Shown here piece after piece: positions 46,683-58,180 of a stretch of 64,000 nucleotides of DNA (positions within the stretch are counted from its first letter, which is position 1; every line of letters starts with the position of its first letter). A model generated the notes under the pieces. The model had not been told where the DNA came from. It worked only from the letters and a program-made list of their open reading frames with translations, and ran no database searches. Made by a program: the position numbers and the translations under genes. This DNA comes from Isoetes taiwanensis. Taxonomy: Eukaryota; Streptophyta; Lycopodiopsida; Isoetales; Isoetaceae. Location of the stretch: contig JAJEKV010000046.1 in the NCBI GenBank assembly GCA_021234155.1, positions 6,517,012 through 6,581,011 of the forward strand, read 5' to 3'.

Positions 46683-46728
46683 GGCGCCGGCCTGGATATA
46701 GCAAAAAGTCTATATCCAGGCTGGCGCC
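46683..46728. promoter_or_regulatory. Long perfect-looking hairpin upstream of the oxygenase gene
   Basis: GGCGCCGGCCTGGATATAG (46683-46701) and CTATATCCAGGCTGGCGCC (46710-46728) are inverse copies with one mismatch and an 8-base loop. It lies about 300 bp before the start codon. It could be a relic of a small foldback insertion or a structured regulatory site. Confidence 0.7.
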
Positions 46729-46752
46729 ACGTAGGACGCTACGTAACGTCAC
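46726..46752. promoter_or_regulatory. Cluster of ACGT-core elements
   Basis: CCACGTAGG, CTACGTAACGTCACC: three ACGT cores in 24 bp directly after the hairpin. ACGT cores are the binding sites of plant bZIP factors (ABRE/G-box class). A TATA-like TATAAG lies at 46880-46885. Role in this promoter is inference. Confidence 0.45.
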
Positions 46753-47033
46753 CTGCGTTATCCTTACAGCCCGGAAGGATCAGATCCCGCTTTAGAACGC
46801 AGTGTAAAAGCTTTCCGACGCCCGCCATATCCGACGGTCCAGATGTGCCCTTGCTTCCGCACAAGATACTCCGTCTTGCTATAAGCTATGGCGAACTGCA
46901 CTACCACAGAGCGCCCTTCTGCTTCACCATAGCTGCCGGATTTAAGCATACCGATGTTTTAGACCCCATTCTGTTTGCTCAATCTTTTCTTGAGTCCATC
47001 ATCCTATTTTCTTGCTTTTGTTTTCTTAAATCA

Positions 47034-48938
47034 ATGGCCCCGGCAGCTGATTGCTTGGTTAATCCGCCTTTAGATTCCCCGTCGGAAGTTTATATTTCAG
47101 ATTCGGGAGCTCCTTCTGCCTCGAAAGTTGAGGACGCTGCAGCAGTTGAGGTTGTTTCTGCTTTTGAGAAGATCGATCAAGGGCTAAATGAGCTATTTCA
47201 ATTGCCCGATCTCAATGCTTTTGGTCATGCATTCCGGTACGCAAGCCATTTCCGAAATCATCCAATGTGGATTGTCGAATCATTCTGTTTTTCATATTCC
47301 TATTTGTAGTGAATATAATGCCGAAAGCGAAAGACGACTTGGAGTTGAGGAATTCTATCGAATGAACCATATAAGCCAGACATATGATTTCGTAAGTAGC
47401 AACGGATATTTCATTTGAATTCCATGTTCTGGATGAGCCGTACAATCAAGCGGGAAAAATAAGTTCAATTCCGCAAGATAGTTTAGAGATCAAGGATTCA
47501 AGGGGATAAGGGTCAAGACGTTACATTAAATTTTCATGAATTTTGTTTTACGGTTCCATGGCAGGGCCAGGAATAAATGCTTGGGGAAGCGCACAACTAT
47601 GGTGATGCCAAAACGGCAGTGTTTGTGTGTGTTTTTTTTGCCTCTACAGGTGCTTAGCATGTACAAGAAACATCTAGGTCTTGAAAAAGCGCAAATGAGC
47701 GTTTGGGATTGTTGCGAGCTTCTTAACGAATATGTGGATGAAAGCGATCCTGATTTGGACGAGCCTCAGATCGAACATCTATTGCAAACTGCAGAAGCCA
47801 TTAGAAAGGATCACCCAACAGAAGATTGGTTTCATTTGACGGGGCTCATTCATGGTAAGATCAAAATAATGCATGAAATTTAAGCTAAATTTTAGACATG
47901 GATGAATCCTAAAGGCTGGCGCTGCTTGACAGATTTGGGGAAGGTTTTGCTGCATCCCAAGTTTGGCGAAGAACCCCAATGGGCTGTTGTGGGTAAGTAT
48001 GTCTAACATAGCTGTTCCATATTTTAACCTGGCATGTTATTTAACATGGACCTTATGAAATATTCCGGGTGTTGCAGGCGATACATTTCCTGTTGGCTGT
48101 CCGTTCGATAAATCCATTGTTCACTACGAAGTATGACAGCCTTCGATCCGCGTGAAATTTTGTTTTGCATTTTTAGCGTATCTGTTTTATGCCCAATTTG
48201 TATGTTTTTTTCTGGATTCTCTCGTTTTTGTTCTCATCTGTTTTTGTTTGCTAGTTTTTTAAGGGAAACCCTGATACACATAATGCTAAATTCAACGACA
48301 AGAATGGAATATATGAAGAAGGCTGCGGACTAGACAAGGTGGTGATGTCCTGGGGTCATGATGAGTATCTGTATCAGGTGGGTTGGCAGTCAGATAATTT
48401 TTTGTCTCTTTAATTGTCTTTATCTTTTTGGATTTTGGATTACTGATATATAATTGATTCAATAGGTTCTGCTTAAAAACGGCTGTAAACTGCCTCCCCA
48501 AGCTCTGTTCATCATCAGATACCATTCTTTTTATGGTGAGATCTCATCTCATCTGTCTAACGGATGCCTCTCTTAAGTAGGTAGTTAATATTTAACTTGT
48601 ACCTAATGCAGCTTTGCACAAATCTGGAGCATATATGCAATTCATGGACGACTTTGACAAACAGATGTTTCCATGGTTATTAGAATTTAAGTAAGTTCAT
48701 TGTCCAGTTTTTCTAGACTCTATTAGAGTTTAACGTTCTTTTCCGGATTTTCCATAGCAAATACGATTTGTATAGCAAGAGCAAACAACGGGTGGATGTA
48801 GAAAGCCTGAAGCCATATTATCTCTCGTTAATTAAAAAAGTAAGTTACTGTGTATAAATTGCTTGAACCATATCAGTTCGTTTTCTTATGGTACTGATTT
48901 GAATGATGCAGTATTTCCCCAAAGAACTCAGATGGTAG
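47034..48938 (+). CDS. MIOX: myo-inositol oxygenase, ten exons
   Basis: Converts myo-inositol and O2 to D-glucuronate, feeding UDP-glucuronate for cell-wall sugars; soluble, di-iron enzyme. Exons by GT-AG and protein continuity: 47034-47236, 47310-47391, 47650-47854, 47933-47992, 48078-48130, 48255-48377, 48466-48535, 48612-48690, 48758-48839, 48912-48938, giving 984 nt and 327 residues, close to the family length. All six iron ligands are present: His88 (MNHISQT), His163-Asp164 (LIHDLGK), His236 (SWGHDEY), His262 (RYHSFY) and Asp295 (NKYDLY). The protein ends with the conserved PKELRW. Start chosen at the first ATG in frame after the upstream TATA-like site; the frame also extends upstream of 47034, but that part has no family resemblance. 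Plant family members usually have a different acidic or polar N-terminal extension, and here residues 1-50 are Ser/Ala/Glu-rich. No stop or frameshift, so probably functional. Confidence 0.96.
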
Positions 48939-49219
48939 ATGTGGCAATAAATAAATTTGAATAAACTGCCACTGTTTTTACCAAGATAGCTTATATACGT
49001 TCCACATATTTAATTATTCCAAATAAGTGAAGCAGGAGTACGATTCAGAATGATGGGCATCATCATCTCCCCTGGCTTTATATTTTATAAACGAGCATTC
49101 ATTCAATTTTCAATTCAATTCCGGCCAGACGTTCGCTGGGTGGGAACAGACAAAAATATATTTTACCCATAATAGAAGCATACGCTGGAGTTATTTCGAT
49201 GACGGAGCATGTACCTTAT

Positions 49220-49372
49220 GACAAAAATTATAAATATATAAGAATAAGAATAACATCTTTTCAATCAGTAGTGATTTGTACCTTACTTATGACAAAAATC
49301 ATAAATAGGAATAACATCTTTTCAAATCAGTAGTGATTTGTACTTTACTTATGACAACAATCATAATAAGAA
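49220..49372. repeat. Tandem repeat, unit about 65 bp, split by the Helitron
   Basis: Units TGACAAAAAT(T/C)ATAAATA..GAATAACATCTTTTCAA.TCAGTAGTGATTTGTAC.TTACTTA occur at about 49220-49288 and 49289-49350. A third begins at 49351 and is cut at 49372; its remainder is at 58922-58980, across the Helitron. Confidence 0.85.
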
Positions 49373-49401
49373 CTAGAAACGTGTGCCCGGCGATGCCGGG
49401 C
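49373..49401 (-). terminator. Helitron 3' terminal hairpin and CTAG end
   Basis: GCCCGGC-ATC-GCCGGGC, a 7-bp stem with a 3-base loop, then 8 bases, then CTAG. This is the rolling-circle termination signal (CTRR class) on the minus strand. Confidence 0.92.
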
Positions 49402-49642
49402 ATTAGTCGTGGACGTATGTGGGCATTTACGTGCGTTAGTTGTGGTTGTGTCGTGAATGCGCACAATGCATCGAAGGCAATATACGTGTAGGTGGAAATA
49501 GACAAATATAGATACGGAACAAACCTTACCTTTTAAAGTGTACACATAATATGAAGTACAAACAAAATGTTAAACAAATATACTGGTTCTATACGCAAAT
49601 ACAAAATACTTTTAGTGCAAAATGAGGTTATGCCCGTCAATC

Positions 49643-50246
49643 TCAGTGGATCCACATCACGAAGAACCTGTCCCAAACAACTCTAGGAACATCCGTCGGC
49701 TCGATATGAAGCTCAGTTGCGAAGCTGATAGGTATAGAAGCTCCTCCCGTCGTGCCTATGGTGGCAAACATGAACGTGTAAACATGCTCTGATACGATGT
49801 CCCACACGCGCGACTCAGGTGTACCAACAACAATGTTATGCTTTGTTAGGAACTCAGGAAGCTCGTAATCACTAACTGCGTCATGTGGAATCGATGCCCA
49901 AGCCTTGAACCGTCTCCCATCACAAACACCAATGTGTGTGATGCCTCCTGGCGTGAAGCAAGTTCCCCTGCATGTATACTTGGAGGGGAACTTTTTTGAC
50001 TCCAACACAACCACACGCCAGCGTGTGTTATCAACTATCGCATAACTCCCTACAACAATAAGATATCATTTCAGAAAAAGATAGGAGATATGCATTGATG
50101 AACTCCTTAATTAAGAAGCATATAAGCAATTGTTACTGTTGGAACTAACAAATCTTACACTCACCATCCCTACGATGTACATGAACTATCGCCCTTGGCT
50201 TAGGATTTCCAAGTTCCCGAGGTATAAAAGGTGTGTAGGGCTTCAT
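49643..50246 (-). CDS. Two-exon gene inside the Helitron, function unknown
   Basis: ATG at 50246-50244; exon 1 50246-50165; intron with GTGAGT donor and TTGTAG acceptor (50164-50050); exon 2 50049-49643 with a TGA stop. 489 nt, 162 residues, and the frame is kept exactly across the splice. Recognisable features are only local: MKPYTPFIPRELGNPKPRA, VHVHRRDG, TRWRVVVLESKKF, CRGTCFTPGGITHIGVCDG. No domain recognised. It lies 3' of the helicase on the same strand, where Helitrons often hold captured host gene pieces. A CAG acceptor directly upstream of exon 1 suggests a further 5' exon may exist. Confidence 0.55.
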
Positions 50247-50371
50247 GATCTGCACACATTCAGAAGATCAAAAAACATCCAAGAAGCATGAGAACCTTTG
50301 AAAAAAAAAACACATATACATGCAATATATGGACATCACAACGTTAGTCGAGAACATGACACTTACTCGGA

Positions 50372-51800
50372 TCACAAAGCATCCGTGTAAACCACGTTCC
50401 TTGTGAACCTTGAAACTGTATTGGTGTCTTCTTGAGGCATGGATGGTGGGTCTTTAATAGCAACCCTAATTCCTTGTCGATTTTGTACCCTTGAGAATGC
50501 CACATACAATTGTCCATGCGTAAAGACAGGCTTTGGAAGATATATCCCCACCTTATGCATTGTCTGGCCCTGGGACTTGTTTATGGTCATGGCAAAGGCC
50601 GGCCGCAGAGGGAATTGCACCCTTTCAACCGAAAATGGCAAACCCGAATCGGTAGGCACAATTGAAATGCGCCGAGGAGAACTGCAGTATCACCAACGTG
50701 TGTCCCGTTACTATCTCTGCCTCAATAACACGTCTTCCCAGCTTTCGTATAATCAATCGTGTTCCATTGCATAGGCCCTTCTTGAACGATGTAGACCTCA
50801 ACAACATTACAATCATTCCCACCTTTAGGTTTAGCTCGTGGGGCGGTACACCACTTGGAGTTTGTGCATTAAGAAACTCAATGGGATATAGACCGTTTGT
50901 CGGCCATCAGGTCTATGATTCGATCAAGCACTAAAAGTAATCCTGTCGTCTCTCCGGGGATGAGAGACGCCACCTTCTTATTGATCTCATCGACATAATG
51001 GTTCAAAGGCGATAGTATAGCACGATGTGTCGAAAAATCACTTCTTTCCGGTTACATTTGGATATCGAAAATATGTCCCCGAATTAAATCATCCACATCA
51101 TCTGAGCCAAGGCATATATCCTGTGGCAGATGCACCATATCAACACCCTTCTTCGGAAAGGTTGGTTCTCGGCCATCTCCTATACTTAGTAAGTAGTCCG
51201 CAAATGCTTGTTGTTCAAGTGCATCTAAGCCCAATGCATTCATGACGCGCATGTTGATTGTCAGTTTATATTCTCTCACACTATCCCAGATATACGAACG
51301 CTTTAGAGAAGCTTCTACAATTTGTCTTGTATGAACCTTTAGGAACCACGGGTAGTATTTGTCTGGAATCCCTCCCAATAGTATTGGAATCCCACCAAAC
51401 GGGGTCTGCTCATTGCCCGTCACATCTCTCAATGTTCTATCCACTGCCTCAAATATCCATTTGTGCATCATTGGTGCCTCATCCCATACAATCAACCGAC
51501 ATGCTCGAATGAGTCTTGCCAATTCTGACTGCCTTGGAATGTTGCAAGTAGATGCTTCATGTGCCCCTATGGGTATCTTGAAACGCGAATGAGCCGCTTC
51601 GACCACCTTGCGATATCTGACACGCAATACCGGAAGAGGCAACCGCCGAGCAATCCAACCCCTTGCACGTACATACCCCGGAGAGTGTTATATAGATATG
51701 TTTTCCTGTTCCACCGGTGCCCATTCACGAAGAAGACCCCACCACCGGTCTTATCGATCACATGGTCGAAAACGAAGATCGTTAATCGACCGTGATCAAT
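50372..51800 (-). pseudogene. Helitron PIF1-type helicase domain, frame-damaged
   Basis: In order on the minus strand: GGGVFFVNGH then NRKTYLYNTL where the Walker A loop should be; AHSRFKIPI; LIVWDEAPMMHKW (Walker B, DEAP intact); FGG and a scrambled motif III; RQIVEASL; GLCNGTRL and EAEIVTG (50625-50822); FAMTINKSQGQTM and HGQLYVAFSRV (50372-50659), the C-terminal helicase motifs. The Walker A and motif III regions each look shifted out of frame and back by compensating indels, and further frameshifts lie near 50660-51050 and 51600. Normally fused to Rep in one protein; here separated from it by a stop at 51877. Confidence 0.9.
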
Positions 51801-51876
51801 GTTTAACTTCTAAATCGAGATAGGACTTTATCCATACTCACATACATCATTTCCTCCTCGAATAGTGTGGTTGTGT

Positions 51877-54800
51877 CTAGCACGGTTCGGTAAGTTGAAG
51901 CCCATTTCGCGGGCTCCTTCCAACCGATTGCATATGATCCTCCACATCCATTAGTGCCATGTCAATAGCATACTGACTCAAGTGACCTGTCTTCGAATAA
52001 GCATCATAAGCAACCTGGTCTAGGAAATCTTCAACCATCCTATATTCTAACTCCTTCCAAATATCAAGTGGATACAATGGGTTACATTCCAACAGAATTG
52101 AAGCAAATAAGTGTCGCAATTGACGTGGCATACCCCATGATGATGCTTCTCGTAGGCATTCTAGCCACTCTGAATTATCATTCACAATCATACGCTTGAT
52201 GTATGCATTCTTGAACGTCTCACACAAATGACCGTCAACCGTTCTCAGATCTTCAAAAGACGTAGCTCCAGGTACATTGCTTAGCAACATCCGCAAATAG
52301 AATCGTTCACCCTGTGAGGGAGTCACAAAGTACATTCTACCGACAGATGGCATAACCTGAATACGTTCACGTTTTGTCCATGTGTATGTCGCTTTGCTCC
52401 AAGTAAAGCTCTTGGGAAAGTCATGGTACAACAAAGTACGGGACACTGGGTATTCATTTGCAGCATTCACCCTAAACCAACCCATGAGAGTGGTGTCATG
52501 TGCATTGTTAACCACTTCATCTAAGTCTGCATTCTCATCAAAAAGTATTGGCTGCTCATTAGGAAGGTGAACTGCCAGTCGCACGACATGAGGATTCTGT
52601 TCTTGCAATCCAAACTTGAACAACCGCCATGCGCCCTCAGAGGCAGAATAGTATTTCGCATTGACATACTGCTGAACCTCGTCATGGTCGTCTGTTATAG
52701 TGCTCGCTGTGACACTCTCTCCAGAACCTTGTCCTAAGTTCACTGATATCATGTCTGGACCCTTGTAAATGTACTTGTATAAGTATTTGACTCCCTTAAT
52801 ATGGGCACATATCTCAACATTGATATGGCATCTAAAATAGCACGACAACCACGGATTGTAGGGTACAACCCATCTATTGTCCATGTTCATGCCATCTCGA
52901 TAGACAGTTCTTCCATCATTTCTACGCCTGTAGAGTGGGTAGCCGTTGCTAATCATAGTCTGCTCCAGAAATTGCTTTGGGTACCCTTTACTGCAAACCC
53001 CATCAACCATACAGGGAGCATTAGGATATGTAGGGCCACAGGGGCCATGCATCATCTGCCGTGTGACCACCTCATACAATTCGGGGTTGGATTCTTTATC
53101 TGGAATCTCCGCACAAATCACTTTATCTATATCCTCGACCGTCAGTGGCTTGTCCTCCTGGTACAATATGTTAAGGAGATGCACATGAGGAAGACCCCTC
53201 TTCTGGAACTCAATGACATGAATCCTAGCAGAAATGCGGCCAAATATGCCATGATGTGACACAATCTCTAATAGCTCCTTCAACTTTAAGTAGAAGACAC
53301 GGGCTACTAAATCAGGCCTCTCGGAAGGGTCCTGGCCATTTATGAGTTCCCTCATTATTTCTGGCCACTTTGGGTTGGCAGTCATAGTAATGAACAAATC
53401 TGGTCGGCCAAGCTCTCGAACAATTGCCATCGCATCTTGGTAGAGCTGAGTCATGTAACGTGTGCTTCCAATAAATGTTGCTGGTAGAATGACACGGCGC
53501 CCAATGGAATTACCATCATGCCCAGTGGAATCCACAATACCACTATACAATTCGCTACGTAGTTGAGCTTGGTTTAGTTGTACCCAACCCAATCTTGACT
53601 GCCACATCTTAGCAAACATGTCACAAATGTACTCATGGAACAATCTCCCAGCAATATGCAATGGTGATAATGTGCCACTGCGTACCTGTAGATGATACTT
53701 ATAGAATTGCAACATGGTTACTCCCTTTGATCTGTTCACTTGTTTGATCCCAGTATGCCAGCCATCAGTTCCATAGGGGAAGAGTAGTGCAAAGTGGAGA
53801 GCATCATATGATGAATGCAGTGCGTCAATATGCCTTATTCCTCCTTCTTTAGAATGTACCACAATGTCTCTGAGATTGTCTTCTGGGCCAGAGTCAACTG
53901 GCATTAATATTGCTATCTCATTTGCAGATGGAGCACTATACTGTCGTCTACGTGAATCCTGCAGGTTTGCACTTGGAATCCGAAGACGCATATCAACAGC
54001 TGGATTTGCTCGCATTACCTCAGCGGCTGAGAGGAAGATACGAACAAAAGGATTTACATCTGCCATCATGCGTTGAAGGCATGCCATTGTATCACGTCGC
54101 GTACCACCACTGAATGATGTACGACGATCTAGCTGCAACTCATCCCCGTCCATGATATAAATTTGTGCAAAACACGGACTGATGTCCTGGCTATCAGGTA
54201 GCAAAGTTCCCATCATGTGACACATGCGACCGTTGACTCTGAAAGTGTACACACCTCCAATGGAGTTTGCCAAGGAGGCATCGAGTTTGACAGCCAATGA
54301 GGCAAATGCAAGAGCATTGTTATATTTTCTAATACCAGATCGGAAGTCCTTTCCAACGTCATCCTTCCTTGTGTACAGGTCCATGAGAGCTGGAGGGGGG
54401 GTCGGGAAGGGTGGCAATGAAACCTTCCCATTTGAACAACAAAATGTACCAAGTTCATCCTTCCATAGCAAGGCCCCACAAAGCTTGCATTTTTTGCTCA
54501 TCCTTCCTGCATCGCAATATTGCGGTGATGCAGCACTCCAAGCTATTTTCCAAAATCCAACCCTTCGCCTTATTATTGCATCAGCTTGTGGTGCATCTCC
54601 ATCATCATCCTGGATTGCCTCTAGCTGCCTAAGATTCATCCTTCTCATGCTAACACGTGCCCCAATGCTACTTGGTTCTTCATGAGGCACGTCTGCAACA
54701 GAATTTAAATGCGATACTGCTTCCACTACATCACCATCTGCAACAACATTCTCACTTTGCATGGGAATGGTAGCCTGCACTACGTCGCGATGTCCAGCGA

Positions 54801-55368
54801 ACACATTCTCACATTGGTCTGTCAAACATGATGCCATTGTTGTGCTTCCGGGAGTTAAGCTAACATTATCAAATTCTCTTGCTAATGCTCTAGCTTTGGC
54901 CACACGTCTTCGTACCTGACGCCTAGTTTTCTCTAATATAGTCTCCAATCTTTTAGGTGTTTGATATCTGGGATTTTGTCGTACAACATCTGGAGTTTGA
55001 GCAAGATTCAAAGGCGTGTTACACATAGTTACATGTGCTGGTAGACCCTCAACACCATCACCATTCACAATCTGACTTGTCAACGAACTCACAATATCCA
55101 CACTTGTTGATGCATGGACCGTTATACACTCGTCAAGTTCCTGTTGCAAGTTTCTTGCAATAGTTCCATAGGCAATTCCATCTCCCTCGCATGCACGGTC
55201 ATCCACATTACTATCTTCCCTCGTTGCACGTGCTCGTGCTCTCCATGTCAATTTACGTTTCCGGGCCAGACGCCTCTTCCTAGCTGACCTTGATTCTTGT
55301 TCTGGTGTAGCATGTGTTCCCTGGCCATCTTTATAAGTTCTAGGACTCATGGTTTTTGATGTCACCAT
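51877..55368 (-). CDS. Helitron Rep (HUH nuclease) protein, 1,163 residues
   Basis: Long intact ORF. The N-terminal 280 residues are basic and low in known motifs (nuclear-targeting RKRRLARKRKLTWRARARAT near the start). Next comes a C-x2-C...C-C zinc motif (CKLCGALLWKDE...CCSNGKVSLP, about residues 290-315), the Helitron_like_N region, then the HUH motif as LPHVHLL (His728, His730) and the Tyr motif YLYKYIYKG (about residues 858-867) with two tyrosines for strand cleavage and transfer. A full Helitron RepHel protein runs on into the helicase; here the frame ends with a stop after TEPC, so Rep is intact but separated from a damaged helicase. The first ATG is used because no earlier in-frame start is visible. 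Confidence 0.92.
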   Translation of the reverse strand: MVTSKTMSPRTYKDGQGTHATPEQESRSARKRRLARKRKLTWRARARATREDSNVDDRACEGDGIAYGTIARNLQQELDECITVHASTSVDIVSSLTSQIVNGDGVEGLPAHVTMCNTPLNLAQTPDVVRQNPRYQTPKRLETILEKTRRQVRRRVAKARALAREFDNVSLTPGSTTMASCLTDQCENVFAGHRDVVQATIPMQSENVVADGDVVEAVSHLNSVADVPHEEPSSIGARVSMRRMNLRQLEAIQDDDGDAPQADAIIRRRVGFWKIAWSAASPQYCDAGRMSKKCKLCGALLWKDELGTFCCSNGKVSLPPFPTPPPALMDLYTRKDDVGKDFRSGIRKYNNALAFASLAVKLDASLANSIGGVYTFRVNGRMCHMMGTLLPDSQDISPCFAQIYIMDGDELQLDRRTSFSGGTRRDTMACLQRMMADVNPFVRIFLSAAEVMRANPAVDMRLRIPSANLQDSRRRQYSAPSANEIAILMPVDSGPEDNLRDIVVHSKEGGIRHIDALHSSYDALHFALLFPYGTDGWHTGIKQVNRSKGVTMLQFYKYHLQVRSGTLSPLHIAGRLFHEYICDMFAKMWQSRLGWVQLNQAQLRSELYSGIVDSTGHDGNSIGRRVILPATFIGSTRYMTQLYQDAMAIVRELGRPDLFITMTANPKWPEIMRELINGQDPSERPDLVARVFYLKLKELLEIVSHHGIFGRISARIHVIEFQKRGLPHVHLLNILYQEDKPLTVEDIDKVICAEIPDKESNPELYEVVTRQMMHGPCGPTYPNAPCMVDGVCSKGYPKQFLEQTMISNGYPLYRRRNDGRTVYRDGMNMDNRWVVPYNPWLSCYFRCHINVEICAHIKGVKYLYKYIYKGPDMISVNLGQGSGESVTASTITDDHDEVQQYVNAKYYSASEGAWRLFKFGLQEQNPHVVRLAVHLPNEQPILFDENADLDEVVNNAHDTTLMGWFRVNAANEYPVSRTLLYHDFPKSFTWSKATYTWTKRERIQVMPSVGRMYFVTPSQGERFYLRMLLSNVPGATSFEDLRTVDGHLCETFKNAYIKRMIVNDNSEWLECLREASSWGMPRQLRHLFASILLECNPLYPLDIWKELEYRMVEDFLDQVAYDAYSKTGHLSQYAIDMALMDVEDHMQSVGRSPRNGLQLTEPC

Positions 55369-58180
55369 ACCCTAAACATGAAGATGAGGTTATGTATTTC
55401 AATGGGGTATATACGCCAATGGTCTACTTAGGCATACAAATTTACACCGATATATATTTTCATATGTGCCAACAAAATAATAATTCAATAGTACTACATG
55501 AACACATTTAGACTTTACATAAGTCCAAAGCCTGACTCCTAGATATTAGACATTGGTAGACAAAAATTCCACTAATAGGGAACAGACCTCAAACACACTA
55601 CGTGCCCATGCCAGCATTTCTAAACTTGCAACCAAAGAGTGCCCTAAATGGTCTAGTATTTAAATGTGAGATGACCACTAAACGTGAAAAAAGATTTGGA
55701 AGAATTAGAGATGCAAACCAATAAAGGAGCACATCAAAGAACAAAATTGAGCTTGGTATCCATTGCGGTCCAAATGGGTGCAAAGCTCATTAATTTGACA
55801 TATAATGCCAAGTTAAATGTTTTAGAGTTTCCACCTCGCCAACACCTAAATGTCTACCTTAAATGTTTTAGCAAGGTCAAGTGAACAGAATAGAAGGGAC
55901 TACAATAGGTAGATAAGTTTTTTTATCCTTTGACCAGATTTTTTGATTACATCAAAAGGGTACATAAGGCATGTACCTCATAAGTTTGATAAAGTACAAT
56001 AGAAGAGTATTCTAAAGAGATATTCTTTTATCAAAAAACAAATGCTACAATAGCATCTTCAAAATGGAAACACACAAAAAAAGAAACTCGCACTATGCTG
56101 CTGCGTTCCTAACCTCTTCATCCATGTTACTCTCACAACCGTCTTCCCCATTTCTCAATGCAAACAGCATGTCATCAATGACTTGTTTGACCTCCTTTTT
56201 TCCCACAATAACACTTTCTTTGTAGAAGTTTTTCAAGCTTGAGAATAAGCTTCTCAATATCAACACTTGTCAACTCGAGAAAATACACTTTGGACATGGC
56301 CTCCAAGGCTGCCACTCATACCACGACCCCAAGGCTTTCACAACAAAGGAGATCACGATCGACGTGCACCTCCTTTCGAATCAAACATTCGGCAACATGG
56401 CCGCCAAAGGCATACCATGGCACCAAGATTTTCACCATCTACATAAAATAGGAAAGGAAAATAAATTAGAGCAAGTTCAGACACGGACTGGCATGGACAC
56501 GGTTCAGACTTGGACACTATTGAACATAACATAAACAACCCTATGACTCAATATGAAAGGCTATTGGACATTCTACCCAAGACTCTTATTGACGTACACA
56601 CTTTGGAAAACGAAGCAATATACACAACTAAAAATTCCAACTAACCTTGCAAGAGCAATCAAGCGACCACCAAGTATGCCACCCCGATAGTGCCACGAAA
56701 ATAGATGGTCGCCACTCCACTGCAAAGACTAAATAGATGGTCGCCACTCCACTGCCATGAATTACCAGGTTATTATTGTCATAAACAAAGCTGCCACGAA
56801 ATATAAGAGATAAAAACAGAAATAACTTAATGCTTGTGGAAACCGCTGTGATAAGGTTTTGTGGAAACCGCAGTCAAGTCCCATTGTAAATCTTCATCTA
56901 TTTCAGTTGGGGTCTTGCCTAAGGAGGCTATTGAAGGCCCATTGATGGAGAAGTGGGCGCACATTCTTGGAAATTCGAGCTTAGAAACGAGTGGATGTCA
57001 CGGGAGGCTTTTTCTCGAAATGTTTGCGATGAAGGATACCCATTCAATTGAATGTATAAAAAAGACAGACTTCTTGGAGCCGCTATTAGGCACATTATGT
57101 TGTTAAAAATTAGAAGTAATCATTGACGATGAGAAAACGTAAAACAATCGAGCTTATGGATGACCACGAAACTGTAATTCTTGATCCAAGTAAAGTCAGA
57201 TCTTGTAACATATGGAAACCCTGCAATTGTACCTAACACTTATATAGTCAGATCTAGATATCTAGCTTTTCTATGGCCTAAACCACATTTGATGAACAGG
57301 GCATATCGAAGAGCGCATAGCTTCGCTAAAATGGCGACCTATAATACACTCCTTGGCATCTTCTTGGTTACATTGCCTTCTAACAGGGGACAACATTTGG
57401 GAGATTCAATTCGCGGCAAAGACTAACGAGAGGGTGCATCGGTTAAGATGATTATGCTATGCAAAACAAAATGCAAATTACTCCAATTTCTGCATTTGTT
57501 GACAAAGTTGTTCTTCTATAGGAAACTTGTGTATATACGCTTTATGTAAAGACAGGATCAGCCATAAAAGGGGGCACAGACTCAAAGATCAATGCAACAT
57601 TTTCAGACATCTACAAATCAGAGCTTATGGATGACACAGAAAGTGTAATTCTCGATCCAAGTAAAGTCAAAAAGCACGTAACATTTGTACCTATCAGATA
57701 TAGCAAATGATACTCTATTAATAAAAGCACGTAGCAATTGTACCTATCAGATATAGGATGCAAAACTGGCTCCCCCACTGAAGTTCAATACCGTAAAAAG
57801 GCACGCTGGACAGGTTGTGCTTGACCTGATAGCAGAAACCAAGCTTTTAGAGCGCATTCTTTGTGCTTCAACCAAAATTAGAAACTACTTCTAGTATACA
57901 TCATGTTTGAGCAGACCAAATCAGACATGGGGCATAATCTTTTGAACAATATTTATAAGCCGATACTTACCACACACTGAATTTGCTTATTGAACTGCAA
58001 ATAGAAATCTATAGTCCATAAGCATGGTTCCCAGCAAACAACAAAGTCTCAAGCACACGTTTTCAGAAGATCAAACAAAACCCAAATTTGAAATTCAACT
58101 CACATAAGTGGTAACGTAACTATAAAACACCGAGGGCAAGTAAATAAATGCTTCGAAAGAATAGCGTGACTTGGTTATAC
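55369..58180 (-). other. Helitron 5' region, no recognised gene
   Basis: Contains a short frame ending ..LKNFYKESVIVGKKEVKQ..MDEEVRNAAA on the minus strand near 56110-56280, a 26-bp tandem repeat (TAAATAGATGGTCGCCACTCCACTGC, 56697-56754), and otherwise nothing recognised. Could include promoter and captured fragments. Confidence 0.4.

Noticed and set aside
46662-47033. N-terminal extension of the oxygenase ORF
   Set aside because: The frame is open by chance across the promoter hairpin; the sequence has no family resemblance, and the first ATG with a normal N-terminus is at 47034.
49643-50246. Replication protein A (RPA) subunit, which some plant Helitrons carry
   Set aside because: No OB-fold or zinc-ribbon pattern typical of RPA70 could be seen, so I left the gene unnamed.
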